Source of the DNA: Hyphobacterium indicum
GTDB taxonomy: Bacteria; Pseudomonadota; Alphaproteobacteria; Caulobacterales; Maricaulaceae
Length of the DNA stretch: 64,000 nucleotides
Assembly (NCBI RefSeq): GCF_003129605.1
Contig: NZ_QBDX01000001.1
Coordinates: forward strand, 62,001-126,000
Reading direction: 5' to 3'
A program made the position numbers and the translations under genes. The notes below the pieces were generated by a model. It saw only the letters and a program-made list of their open reading frames with translations, was not told the origin of the DNA and did not search any database. Shown one piece after another: positions 8,784-16,350 of the stretch (the first letter of the stretch is position 1; the number at the start of each line of letters is the position of its first letter).

Positions 8784-10484
8784 ATGACCGATATCAACGT
8801 CCCCGAACTGGGTGAATCCGTCTCAGAAGCCACGGTTGGCAGCTGGAATTTTTCCGAAGGCGACACCGTCCGGAAAGACGACATTCTGGTCGAGCTGGAG
8901 ACCGACAAGGTCTCCATCGAGGTGCGGGCCGAGGAAGATGGTATCCTGACCCAGATCGTCGCGGCTGAAGGCGAGACGGTTGAAATCGGCGCCCGGCTGG
9001 CGGTTGTGGGCGAAGACAGCGGCGAAGGCAAAAAAGCGGCAGACTCCGGTGACTCGTCCGGGGAGGACGAGGCGTCAGACGACGACAGCAAGGACAGCGA
9101 CGACAGCAAGTCTGTCGAGTCCGGTAAGGAAACCGGAAAGGACGAATCTGCTGATGAGGCCTCCGGGGATGAAGATTCCAGGGATGAGACCTCCGCGGAT
9201 GGCGATTCCAACGAAAAAGATGACGATACGGGCGGCGGCGAAGCGGACAGCGATGGCAGCCTCGTCGATGCCAAAATCCCGGAGATGGGGGAAAGCGTCT
9301 CCGAAGGCACGGTCGGTGCCTGGCTGGTCGATGTCGGCGCGGCGGTGAAGAAGGACCAGGCGCTGGTCGAGATCGAAACCGACAAGGTCGCCGTTGAAGT
9401 GCCGTGCCCGGTGGATGGCGTTCTGGAAGAGCGCAGGGCCGAAGAGGGCGATATGGTCGCGCCCGGCGATGTCATCGCCCGCATCCGCGAAGGCGGCGCG
9501 GCGAAAGCCGATGCCCCGGAAAAGGATCAACCGGAAAAAGACGCCAAGGCCGAAGACAAGGCGGACGATAAGCCTGCCTCTTCGTCCGAAGTGAAGGCCA
9601 TGCCGTCGGCAGCGCGCATCGCCGAGGAAAACGATCTCGATCTGTCAAAGGTCGAAGGCACGGGCCGCGAAGGCCGGGTCACCAAGGGCGATGCCCTGAA
9701 AGCCGTCGAGGCCGGCGCGCGTTCCCCCGAACCGGCGGCCAAGCCTGAGGACAAGGACAAGCCATCATCTCCTGAGTCCGGCGATCGCAGTGAAGAGCGC
9801 GTGAAAATGACCCGCCTGCGCCAGACCATCGCCCGCCGCCTGAAAGAGGCGCAGGACACCGCCGCCATGCTCACCACCTTCAACGAGGCCGACATGTCGG
9901 CGATCATGAAGGCGCGCAAGACCCATCAGGATGCCTTTGTCGCCAAGCACGGTGTGAAGCTCGGCTTCATGAGCTTCTTCGTGAAAGCCTGTGTCAATGC
10001 GCTGAAGGAAATCCCGAACGTCAATGCCGAGATTGATGGCGACGAGATTGTCTACAAGAATTATTACGACATGGGCGTGGCGGTCTCGACCGAGCGCGGC
10101 CTCGTCGTGCCGGTGGTCCGCGATGCTGACCAGATGTCTCTCGCCGATATCGAGAAGAAGATCATCGAACTCGGCACCAAGGCGCGCGATGGCAAGCTCT
10201 CCATCAACGAGATGCAGGGCGCGACCTTCACCCTCTCCAATGGCGGCATTTTCGGTTCGCTCCTGTCCACGCCCATCCTCAACGCCCCGCAATCGGGCAT
10301 TCTGGGCATGCACAAGATCCAGGAGCGTCCGGTGGCCGAGAATGGTCAGGTGGTGATCCGTCCGATGATGTATCTGGCCCTGTCCTATGATCACCGCATC
10401 GTGGACGGCAAGGAGGCGGTTACCTTCCTCGTCCGCGTCAAGGAAGCCCTCGAGGATCCGCAGCGGCTCTTGTTCGATATCTAG
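8784..10484 (+). CDS. sucB: dihydrolipoyl succinyltransferase E2 with two lipoyl domains
   Basis: 566 residues, longer than the roughly 400 of a standard E2o. Lipoyl domain 1 spans about residues 1-78 (lysine in ETDKVSIEV), then an acidic, Ser/Asp/Glu-rich linker of about 75 residues, lipoyl domain 2 at about 155-232 (lysine in ETDKVAVEV), a second charged linker, the peripheral subunit-binding domain at about 270-312 ([13 protein letters not shown]), and the catalytic domain to the end with [11 protein letters not shown] (active-site His and Asp). It carries succinyl groups from SucA to CoA; Lpd re-oxidises the lipoyl arms. Two lipoyl domains are more usual for pyruvate dehydrogenase E2; the location after sucA and DHRIVDG context support the succinyl enzyme. 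Confidence 0.95.
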   Translation: MTDINVPELGESVSEATVGSWNFSEGDTVRKDDILVELETDKVSIEVRAEEDGILTQIVAAEGETVEIGARLAVVGEDSGEGKKAADSGDSSGEDEASDDDSKDSDDSKSVESGKETGKDESADEASGDEDSRDETSADGDSNEKDDDTGGGEADSDGSLVDAKIPEMGESVSEGTVGAWLVDVGAAVKKDQALVEIETDKVAVEVPCPVDGVLEERRAEEGDMVAPGDVIARIREGGAAKADAPEKDQPEKDAKAEDKADDKPASSSEVKAMPSAARIAEENDLDLSKVEGTGREGRVTKGDALKAVEAGARSPEPAAKPEDKDKPSSPESGDRSEERVKMTRLRQTIARRLKEAQDTAAMLTTFNEADMSAIMKARKTHQDAFVAKHGVKLGFMSFFVKACVNALKEIPNVNAEIDGDEIVYKNYYDMGVAVSTERGLVVPVVRDADQMSLADIEKKIIELGTKARDGKLSINEMQGATFTLSNGGIFGSLLSTPILNAPQSGILGMHKIQERPVAENGQVVIRPMMYLALSYDHRIVDGKEAVTFLVRVKEALEDPQRLLFDI

Positions 10485-10509
10485 GGCATCCGCCGCGTTG
10501 ATTTGATTT

Positions 10510-10561
10510 CCCCTCCCCCTTCGCCTGATTTCGCGCTAACGTAGCGCCCTCAAGGGGAGGG
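10510..10561 (+). promoter_or_regulatory. hairpin that can sequester the Shine-Dalgarno of the next gene
   Basis: CCCCTCCCCCTT at 10510-10521 is complementary (one bulged C) to AAGGGGAGGG at 10552-10561, which is the ribosome binding site of the gene starting at 10568. A perfect inner stem GCGCTA/TAGCGC (10533-10538 with 10542-10547, loop ACG) lies between. The structure could mask the ribosome binding site. This is read directly from the sequence; regulation is inferred. Confidence 0.4.
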
Positions 10562-10567
10562 ATAATC

Positions 10568-11005
10568 ATGCCTGACGCACACGAAAAAGCACCAATCTGG
10601 TTCTGGATTCTGGCCGTTATCGGCTTGCTCTGGTTTGCCATGGGCGCGTTTGATTACAGCGCCACGCAATTGCGGCTCGACTTCTACATGTCGGCCTTCA
10701 CCGAGGAACAGCTCGCCTATTTCTATGGTTTTCCGGCCTGGTATGTCGCGACCTGGGCGATATCGGTCTGGGGCGCTGTCGCCGGTGCCGTGCTTCTGCT
10801 GATGCGGAAAAAGGCGGCGTCGCTGATGTTCCTCATCAGCCTGATCAGCTTCGTCATCGGCGCCATTTACAGCTATGGCTTCACCAATGCGATGGAAATC
10901 ATGGGCGGTATCGGACCGGTAATCTTCTCCGCCGTGATCTTCCTGTCCATTCTTGGCTATTTCTGGTTGGCGCGGACAGCAAGCGCAAACGGCATTCTGC
11001 GCTAG
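10568..11005 (+). CDS. four-helix membrane protein of unknown function
   Basis: 145 residues with four hydrophobic segments (about residues 10-30, 58-80, 83-105 and 113-133) and a short acidic amphipathic stretch FYMSAFTEEQLAYF between the first and second. It has a strong GGGGAGGG Shine-Dalgarno 6 bases from the ATG. The layout resembles small uncharacterised inner-membrane proteins common in alphaproteobacteria. It ends 4 bases into the convergent small gene at 11002, so no shared terminator fits between them. Confidence 0.75.
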   Translation: MPDAHEKAPIWFWILAVIGLLWFAMGAFDYSATQLRLDFYMSAFTEEQLAYFYGFPAWYVATWAISVWGAVAGAVLLLMRKKAASLMFLISLISFVIGAIYSYGFTNAMEIMGGIGPVIFSAVIFLSILGYFWLARTASANGILR

Positions 11006-11259
11006 CGCGTATTTCGCAACCGGCTGAGCCCGGCAAGCAGGCCACCGATGATCGCACCCGCCAGACCGGCCTCGAGGCCGAGATAGAGCAGGGCTTCCAT
11101 CGCCAGCGGTTCGGCCGGGCGCACGGCGCCGATCCCGAGAACAAGGATCGCCGCGCCGGCCAGACCCGCTGCCGCGCCGATCAGCGCGCCCTTGATGATG
11201 CCGCGCGCAAGTGTCCGCCTCGGACGTTTTGCGTCGGGTCTGTTTGGGGTGATGGACAT
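11002..11259 (-). CDS. small membrane protein with Gly/Ala-rich helices
   Basis: 85 residues. The ATG at 11259 has an AAGGAGG Shine-Dalgarno 4-5 bases upstream, which decides this start over the much longer open frame running back through lpd. The N terminus is basic (KRPRRTLARG), followed by two hydrophobic segments rich in Gly and Ala with repeated GAxxGLAGA-type packing motifs. Likely a small inner-membrane protein; function unknown. It is divergent from lpd, whose start is 141 bases away, so the two may share a regulatory region. Confidence 0.65.
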   Translation of the reverse strand: MSITPNRPDAKRPRRTLARGIIKGALIGAAAGLAGAAILVLGIGAVRPAEPLAMEALLYLGLEAGLAGAIIGGLLAGLSRLRNTR

Positions 11260-11400
11260 ATCAACCTCCTTCATCGCTTGTCTGGATAACGGCCACATGC
11301 CGCAACCTGTTTCGTTGACAGGCGGTACATTGACGCCCGGCGCGACCAGAGTAGGGTGCGCGCAATCGCCTCTAACCGCTTGCAGCAAGGAAAACTCCCC

Positions 11401-12801
11401 ATGTCCGAAGTCTATGATGTCGTCATAATCGGTGGCGGACCGGGTGGTTATAATTGCGCCATTCGCGCCGGGCAGCTGGGCCTGAAAACCGCCTGCATCG
11501 AGAAGCGCGAGACGCTGGGCGGTACCTGTCTCAATGTCGGCTGCATCCCGTCCAAGGCGCTGTTGCACGCGTCGGAACTGTACGAGGCAGCTGCGAAAGA
11601 TTTTAACGCATTTGGCATCAATGTTGAAGGTCTGAGCTATGATCTTCCCAAAATGATGGAAGGCAAGGCCGAGGCCGTGAAGGGCCTGACCGAAGGCGTC
11701 GCCTTCCTTCTGAAGAAGAACAAGGTCGACCATATCCGCGGCACCGGGCGTATTGCCGGGAAAGGCAAGGTCGAGGTTGACGGTCCTGACGGCAAGCAGA
11801 CGCTCGAGACGAAAAACATCGTGATCGCGACAGGTTCGGAAGTGACCCCGCTGCCCGGCGTCGAGATTGACGAGGAGCGCATTGTCTCCTCCACAGGCGC
11901 ACTGGAACTGAAAGAGGTTCCCGAAAAACTCGTCCTCATCGGCGCAGGGGTTATCGGCCTGGAACTGGGATCGGTCTGGCGGCGTCTGGGGTCCGAAGTG
12001 ACCGTGATCGAATATCTCGACCGTATTCTCCCCGGAATGGATGCCGAGATCGCCAAACAGGCCCAGCGCATTTTCAAGAAGCAGGGCTTTACCTTCGAAC
12101 TCTCGCGCAAGGTCACCGGCATCGACAAAACCGCTGACGGCCTCACCATTGCCACCGAAGCGGCAGAGGGCGGTAAGGAGAAGTCCTTCGAGGCGGATGC
12201 CGCCATCGTCTGCATCGGCCGCCGCCCTTATACGAAAGGGCTCGGGCTGGAGAGTGTCGGAATCGAGCCGGACAAGCGCGGCTTCATTGCCAATGATCAG
12301 TTCCAGACCAGCGCGGACGGGGTCTGGGTGGTGGGTGATTGCACTCATGGCCCGATGCTGGCCCACAAGGCCGAGGATGAAGGCACGGCTTGCGCCGAAC
12401 GCATTGCCGGCAAGGCCGGGCATGTCAATTACGGCGCCATTCCTGGCGTCGTCTATACCAATCCGGAGATTGCCTCGGTCGGTGCGACGGAAGAGCAGCT
12501 CAAGGAAGAGGGCCGCAAATACAAGACCGGCAAATTCTCCTTCATGGCCAATTCCCGCGCCCGCGCCAATCACGAGACGGACGGCATGGTGAAGCTGCTG
12601 GCGGATGCGGAGACCGACGAATTGCTGGGCGCACACATGATCGGGAAGGGCGTTGGCGAGATGATCGCCGAGCTCTGCCTGGCGCTGGAATTCCGGGCGT
12701 CGTCGGAAGATATCGCCCGCACCTCTCACCCTCACCCGACCATGACGGAAGCCATCCGGCAGGCGGCCATGGGGGTCGAGGGCTGGACAATGCAGGCATA
12801 A
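11401..12801 (+). CDS. lpd: dihydrolipoyl dehydrogenase E3
   Basis: 466 residues from the ATG at 11401, which has AAGGAA about 9 bases upstream; an in-frame upstream extension to 11356 lacks support. FAD-binding GGGPGGYNCAIRAGQ at the N terminus, redox-active disulphide in GGTCLNVGCIPSK, NAD-binding GAGVIGLELGSVW, and the C-terminal His-Glu pair in SHPHPTMTE. It re-oxidises the dihydrolipoyl arms of the oxoglutarate (and probably pyruvate) dehydrogenase complexes. It follows sucB after two small membrane-protein genes rather than directly. Confidence 0.97.
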   Translation: MSEVYDVVIIGGGPGGYNCAIRAGQLGLKTACIEKRETLGGTCLNVGCIPSKALLHASELYEAAAKDFNAFGINVEGLSYDLPKMMEGKAEAVKGLTEGVAFLLKKNKVDHIRGTGRIAGKGKVEVDGPDGKQTLETKNIVIATGSEVTPLPGVEIDEERIVSSTGALELKEVPEKLVLIGAGVIGLELGSVWRRLGSEVTVIEYLDRILPGMDAEIAKQAQRIFKKQGFTFELSRKVTGIDKTADGLTIATEAAEGGKEKSFEADAAIVCIGRRPYTKGLGLESVGIEPDKRGFIANDQFQTSADGVWVVGDCTHGPMLAHKAEDEGTACAERIAGKAGHVNYGAIPGVVYTNPEIASVGATEEQLKEEGRKYKTGKFSFMANSRARANHETDGMVKLLADAETDELLGAHMIGKGVGEMIAELCLALEFRASSEDIARTSHPHPTMTEAIRQAAMGVEGWTMQA

Positions 12802-12961
12802 AAAACGCCATTCTGACGAAAAGTTCAGAACGCGAATCAGCAAATCGTGCTATAAAGACACCTGTCAGACCGCCGTGTGCGAGGCGTTTTGGTCTGTGTT
12901 CGGACATTATGATTTTACGGCGGCCATATTTCAGGCCGCCTTGCTGTGCAGGATATCGCCC

Positions 12962-13507
12962 ATGTTGGCTATCAATGCAGAACGACTGAAACTGGTAGCG
13001 CTTGATGCGCGCCTGGCCGGTCTGCAATCGCGGGCACCGGCGGCCTTTTTCGAGGCCCTGAATGTCATGTCCGAAGCCAGCTGGCCGCCGGATCTGATGG
13101 ATCAGCCGGCCATGAATGCGTGTGAGTTGAAACTTGCAGAACATCCCGATCAGGCGGGCTGGTATTTCTGGGCCTTTATCTGGCCGGACTTTATCGGTGG
13201 CATGGATCGCCTTGTCGGTGGTGGTGGATTCAAGGGGCCGCCCGACAAGAATGGCGCGGTTGAAATCGCCTATTCCATGCTGACCTCGTTTCGCGAACAG
13301 GGTTTGGCGACCGAAGCCGTCAATGCGCTTATTAACTGGGCCTTCTCGACAGGTCAGGTCCGCGAAGTGATTGCCGAGACCCTGCCCCATCTGATTGCCT
13401 CGCAACGGGTTCTGGAAAAAACGGGCTTCGTCGAGGCCGGTACGCGCGAGGAAGATGGCGTAACGATTGTCCGTTTCGCCCTGCAACGCGAACGCGCTGC
13501 CGCCTAG
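12962..13507 (+). CDS. GNAT family N-acetyltransferase (RimJ-like)
   Basis: 181 residues from the ATG at 12962 (GCAGGA upstream); the frame is open further upstream but without homologous-looking sequence. The C-terminal half has the acetyl-CoA binding pattern YSMLTSFREQGLATEAV followed by ASQRVLEKTGFVEAG, typical of the RimJ/RimL-like GNAT branch. It transfers an acetyl group to an amine of an unknown acceptor. It runs into the convergent winged-helix gene with a 4-base overlap of stop codons. Confidence 0.8.
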   Translation: MLAINAERLKLVALDARLAGLQSRAPAAFFEALNVMSEASWPPDLMDQPAMNACELKLAEHPDQAGWYFWAFIWPDFIGGMDRLVGGGGFKGPPDKNGAVEIAYSMLTSFREQGLATEAVNALINWAFSTGQVREVIAETLPHLIASQRVLEKTGFVEAGTREEDGVTIVRFALQRERAAA

Positions 13508-13806
13508 CCCCCGGTCAGCCGCCGCAATTCATCCAGATAGGTAATCCAGGCCTTGCGCCCCTCCGGGGTCAGCGACAGCGTCGTGCGCGGGCGTCTCCCG
13601 ACAAAGCTCTTATCGACCGCGATATAGCCCGCCTCTTCCAGCTTGCGCATATGCACTGACAGATTGCCGTCGGACGCCTCGGTTTTCTCTTTCAGCTCGG
13701 TAAAACTCGCCGTGCTTACCGAGGAGAGATAGGCCATGATTCCCAGACGCAACTTGCCGTGAATGATTTCGTCCAGTGCAGCGGCGTTAAAGTCGGACTC
13801 ATTCAT
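13504..13806 (-). CDS. winged-helix transcriptional regulator (HTH_34 type)
   Basis: 100 residues, the usual size for this family of small ArsR/MarR-like winged helix proteins. A helix-turn-helix is visible in FTELKEKTEASDGNLSVHMRKLEEAGYI, followed by a wing (VGRRPRTTLSLTPEGRKA). It overlaps the end of the upstream membrane-protein gene by 8 bases and is therefore translationally coupled to it. It probably represses that operon through the palindrome at 14435-14451; this is inferred from position. Confidence 0.85.
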   Translation of the reverse strand: MNESDFNAAALDEIIHGKLRLGIMAYLSSVSTASFTELKEKTEASDGNLSVHMRKLEEAGYIAVDKSFVGRRPRTTLSLTPEGRKAWITYLDELRRLTGG

Positions 13807-14419
13807 TGCTGGACGCGGGCTCCCTGCCCATCATCCGCATTCCCGGCACGACTGCCGCAAAAAGAATGACCGCAGCGATCAGAAGATAGAGCTCCGGCCG
13901 GCCGTAAAACGCCGGCGATAAAGCGGCCCCGGCGATCGACATCCAGGCCGGGCCGAAAAGCCACTTCTCCGACGACAGGGCAGCGGTCACCGCAAAAGCG
14001 ATGGAATAGCCAAACAGCGCAATCGTCAGAATGGAATCAAACAGGACGGGTGAGGCATCGAGCGCGGTCACGGAAAACACAACGCCCGCGAAATACAGGC
14101 CGATACCAATCCCGACATATTGCCAGGCCACACGGTTCACGCGGTTCCCGATCGAGCCGATGCCGGGTTTGCCCGATAATCCACGGGCCGCAACGAAATT
14201 GGCCAACAATCCAATGACGCCATAGCTTAGCCAGACGGCGCCGACATATTGGGACTCTATCGGAACCATGCCCGCCTGAATCGCCCAGTGCGCCACACAC
14301 GCGATGACGGCAAGTCCGCCCCAAATCACCAGAAATCGCCCGCCGATCAGCGGAGCCTGTTCGCCGGATTCGGCCACGCTGCGCAGATAGTTCAGATCCG
14401 GCTTGTTTGTGTCTGTCAT
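13799..14419 (-). CDS. polytopic membrane protein paired with winged-helix regulator
   Basis: 206 residues from the ATG at 14419. The frame extends to 14614, but the added residues are Pro/Ser-rich and lie across an apparent operator, so the short start is preferred. About six hydrophobic segments follow a 35-residue hydrophilic N terminus (TDTNKPDLNYLRSVAESGEQ). I do not recognise a named family beyond uncharacterised membrane proteins that are regularly paired with HTH_34 regulators. The two genes overlap and form one unit. Confidence 0.7.
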   Translation of the reverse strand: MTDTNKPDLNYLRSVAESGEQAPLIGGRFLVIWGGLAVIACVAHWAIQAGMVPIESQYVGAVWLSYGVIGLLANFVAARGLSGKPGIGSIGNRVNRVAWQYVGIGIGLYFAGVVFSVTALDASPVLFDSILTIALFGYSIAFAVTAALSSEKWLFGPAWMSIAGAALSPAFYGRPELYLLIAAVILFAAVVPGMRMMGREPASSNE

Positions 14420-14434
14420 TATTGCATCCAAAGC

Positions 14435-14451
14435 ACTTTGAAAAACAAAGT
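14435..14451 (-). promoter_or_regulatory. candidate operator, ACTTTG-N5-CAAAGT palindrome
   Basis: A perfect 6-base inverted repeat with a 5-base spacer of A (14435-14440 and 14446-14451), 16 bases upstream of the membrane-protein start. An overlapping CAAAG-CA-CTTTG element begins at 14430. Position suggests autoregulation by the winged-helix protein of the same operon. Inferred. Confidence 0.5.
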
Positions 14452-14476
14452 AACAGATATGGAGCGGGATGCAAGA

Positions 14477-14516
14477 GGGGTGAGAAGCGGGGGCGGAAGG
14501 CGGGGAAAAGGCGGGG
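14477..14516 (+). other. G-run cluster with borderline quadruplex potential
   Basis: Four runs of G (14477-14480, 14489-14493, 14502-14505, 14513-14516) separated by 8, 8 and 7 bases in the purine-rich strand between xerC and the membrane-protein gene. Two loops exceed the usual limit of 7, so folding is uncertain. Confidence 0.3.
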
Positions 14517-14631
14517 CCGGGCGAGTCTGAAAACGCGGCGGGCACGGCTGGAAGCCCTGCTTTTCCGGTTGGAGCCTGATAGAGAGAGGGGCAGCAGGCC
14601 CGGGGCAAGGGCAAATCAGGGCATCTCGGTC

Positions 14632-15567
14632 TCAGCGCCGTCTCGCACGCGGATGCGCAGCGGCATGAACCGCCGTCAGATGCGCGCCTTCAACCGCGGC
14701 ATAGACCTGTGTGGTCGACAGGCTGGCATGGCCCAGCAATTCCTGAATCGTGCGCAAATCGCCGCCACCGGCTAACAAGTGGGTGGCAAAGCTGTGGCGC
14801 AAGGCATGCGGCGTGGCGCTGGCCGGCAGGCCCAATCGGGACCGCAGATTGACCACCATTTCCTGTATCGCGCGTGCGCCGAGTGCCCCACCTCGCACGG
14901 CACGAAAGGCCGGCTCGCCGGGATCCGGGCTGAACGGGCTGAGCACGACATAGGCCGCCATCGCCTCGCGGACGGCCGGCAGGACGGGCACCAGCCGCGT
15001 CTTTCGGCCCTTGCCGGTCACGCGCAAGACATCGCCAAGCGGCAAATCCGCTACCGTGATCGCCAGCGCTTCGCTGATCCGCAGCCCACAGCCATAGAGC
15101 AGGAGCAGAACCGCCGCGTCGCGGGCGGCGATCCAGTCCGGCATGTCACGCGCACCGGTTTCAACAATCATCTGCCGGGCCGCATCCGTGCTCACCGGCT
15201 TGGGCAGGCTGCGCGGGACTTTGGGCGTTTCGACGAGCCCCAGCGCGCTGCAGGAGACACCGCAGCGTTGTTCCAGATAGCGATAGAAACTGCGCACCGA
15301 CGAGAGGAACCGCGCCAGCGAACGGGCGGAGACGCCATCACGCCGCCGATCGGCCAGCCAGGCACGAAAATCGGTAGCCTTGAGATCGCCGAGGTGCCGA
15401 AGAGTCAGGCGTTCGCCGCGATGGGCGAATTGAAAGTCGAGAAAGGCCGAGACATCCCGGCCATAGCTTTCCAGCGTTTTCGGGCTGTAGCGTTTTTCCC
15501 CCGCCAGATAGCCCAGCCAGTCCTTCAGCGCGTCATCGGCGGAAGGGGTCAGGTCGCGCTCAGCCAT
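14632..15567 (-). CDS. xerC: tyrosine recombinase XerC
   Basis: 311 residues. An N-terminal SAM-like core-binding domain (residues about 10-100) is followed by the catalytic domain with the Arg of LYGCGLRISEAL, the Lys of TGKGRKTRLVPV, HALRHSFATHLL, LGHASLSTTQVY and the nucleophilic Tyr. With XerD it resolves chromosome dimers at dif. Its start overlaps the end of the DUF484 gene by 19 bases, the standard alphaproteobacterial arrangement. Confidence 0.93.
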   Translation of the reverse strand: MAERDLTPSADDALKDWLGYLAGEKRYSPKTLESYGRDVSAFLDFQFAHRGERLTLRHLGDLKATDFRAWLADRRRDGVSARSLARFLSSVRSFYRYLEQRCGVSCSALGLVETPKVPRSLPKPVSTDAARQMIVETGARDMPDWIAARDAAVLLLLYGCGLRISEALAITVADLPLGDVLRVTGKGRKTRLVPVLPAVREAMAAYVVLSPFSPDPGEPAFRAVRGGALGARAIQEMVVNLRSRLGLPASATPHALRHSFATHLLAGGGDLRTIQELLGHASLSTTQVYAAVEGAHLTAVHAAAHPRARRR

Positions 15568-16232
15568 CGATCCAGCAGGCGTTCAACGGCGCGGGCCGTA
15601 AAATTGAGGATTTCCGTGCCCTGTCCGGAATGAAACTGATCGGCCTCGCTCGCCGCCAAAGCAAGCAGGCCGGTGCGGCCCGACACATCGATCCGGCACA
15701 GCGCATGGCTGCCCATGTCTGTACCATAAAGCGTGCGCGAGGTCCGCGGCGCGCAGGCACCGGTGAAATCATTTTCATCGCCCAGCAATTCGTCCGCCAG
15801 CCCGTATCCGCAGGCGTGAATCGATTCCGAGACAATCATCGGCGTTCCGCCCTCCAGAAACAGGCGGACCTTCTCGACGCCCAGCGCTGCCGGAGCTTCC
15901 CAGGCCAGCGTGTAATCCAGCGCATCCAGATCGTTACATTCCATCAGCGACAGCACAAAGGCCTGCGTCCGTGCCAGCAATGCCAGATTGCTACGGGCAT
16001 GGTCGGCGATGGCGCGCTGCCGCTGCTTCAGCGTCCGTACCTCGTGCAGAAGTTTTTCGCGCACCACGAAGCCGAGATCGGCCACACCCTCAGCCGCGGA
16101 TGCCCCGGCGATATGCGAGAGCAATTCGGTATCCTCACGGACCCAGTCCGGGTTTTCGATCAGCATCTGGCGCAGCATGGCGCGATCCATCGCATCGGGC
16201 GCAGCGCCCGGCTGTGTCGTAAAATCTGTCAA
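15549..16232 (-). CDS. DUF484 family protein
   Basis: 227 residues. The N terminus (MLRQMLIENPDWVREDTELL) and the following coiled-coil region (VVREKLLHEVRTLKQRQRAIADHAR) lead into a GAF-like domain, the arrangement of the DUF484 family that is almost always next to xerC in Proteobacteria. Function is unknown; a GAF-like ligand-binding role is suggested by the fold only. It is the first gene of a two-gene unit with xerC and is divergent from priA, with 118 bases between the starts. Confidence 0.9.
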   Translation of the reverse strand: MTDFTTQPGAAPDAMDRAMLRQMLIENPDWVREDTELLSHIAGASAAEGVADLGFVVREKLLHEVRTLKQRQRAIADHARSNLALLARTQAFVLSLMECNDLDALDYTLAWEAPAALGVEKVRLFLEGGTPMIVSESIHACGYGLADELLGDENDFTGACAPRTSRTLYGTDMGSHALCRIDVSGRTGLLALAASEADQFHSGQGTEILNFTARAVERLLDRWLSAT

Positions 16233-16350
16233 TGTCCCACCATCCGTTTTCGGATTTGTATTGAGGCCTATCTAGCAGACAGGCCTTGGCGTTCCGTAAA
16301 CGCGGGCAAAAGCATTTGCAGAAGCAGGTCGAGCGCTCACTATAGGCTCC

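Noticed and set aside
11002-12843. 613-residue minus-strand ORF covering lpd
   Set aside because: Antisense of lpd, which has all catalytic motifs. Only the last 85 codons, with their own Shine-Dalgarno, look like a gene.
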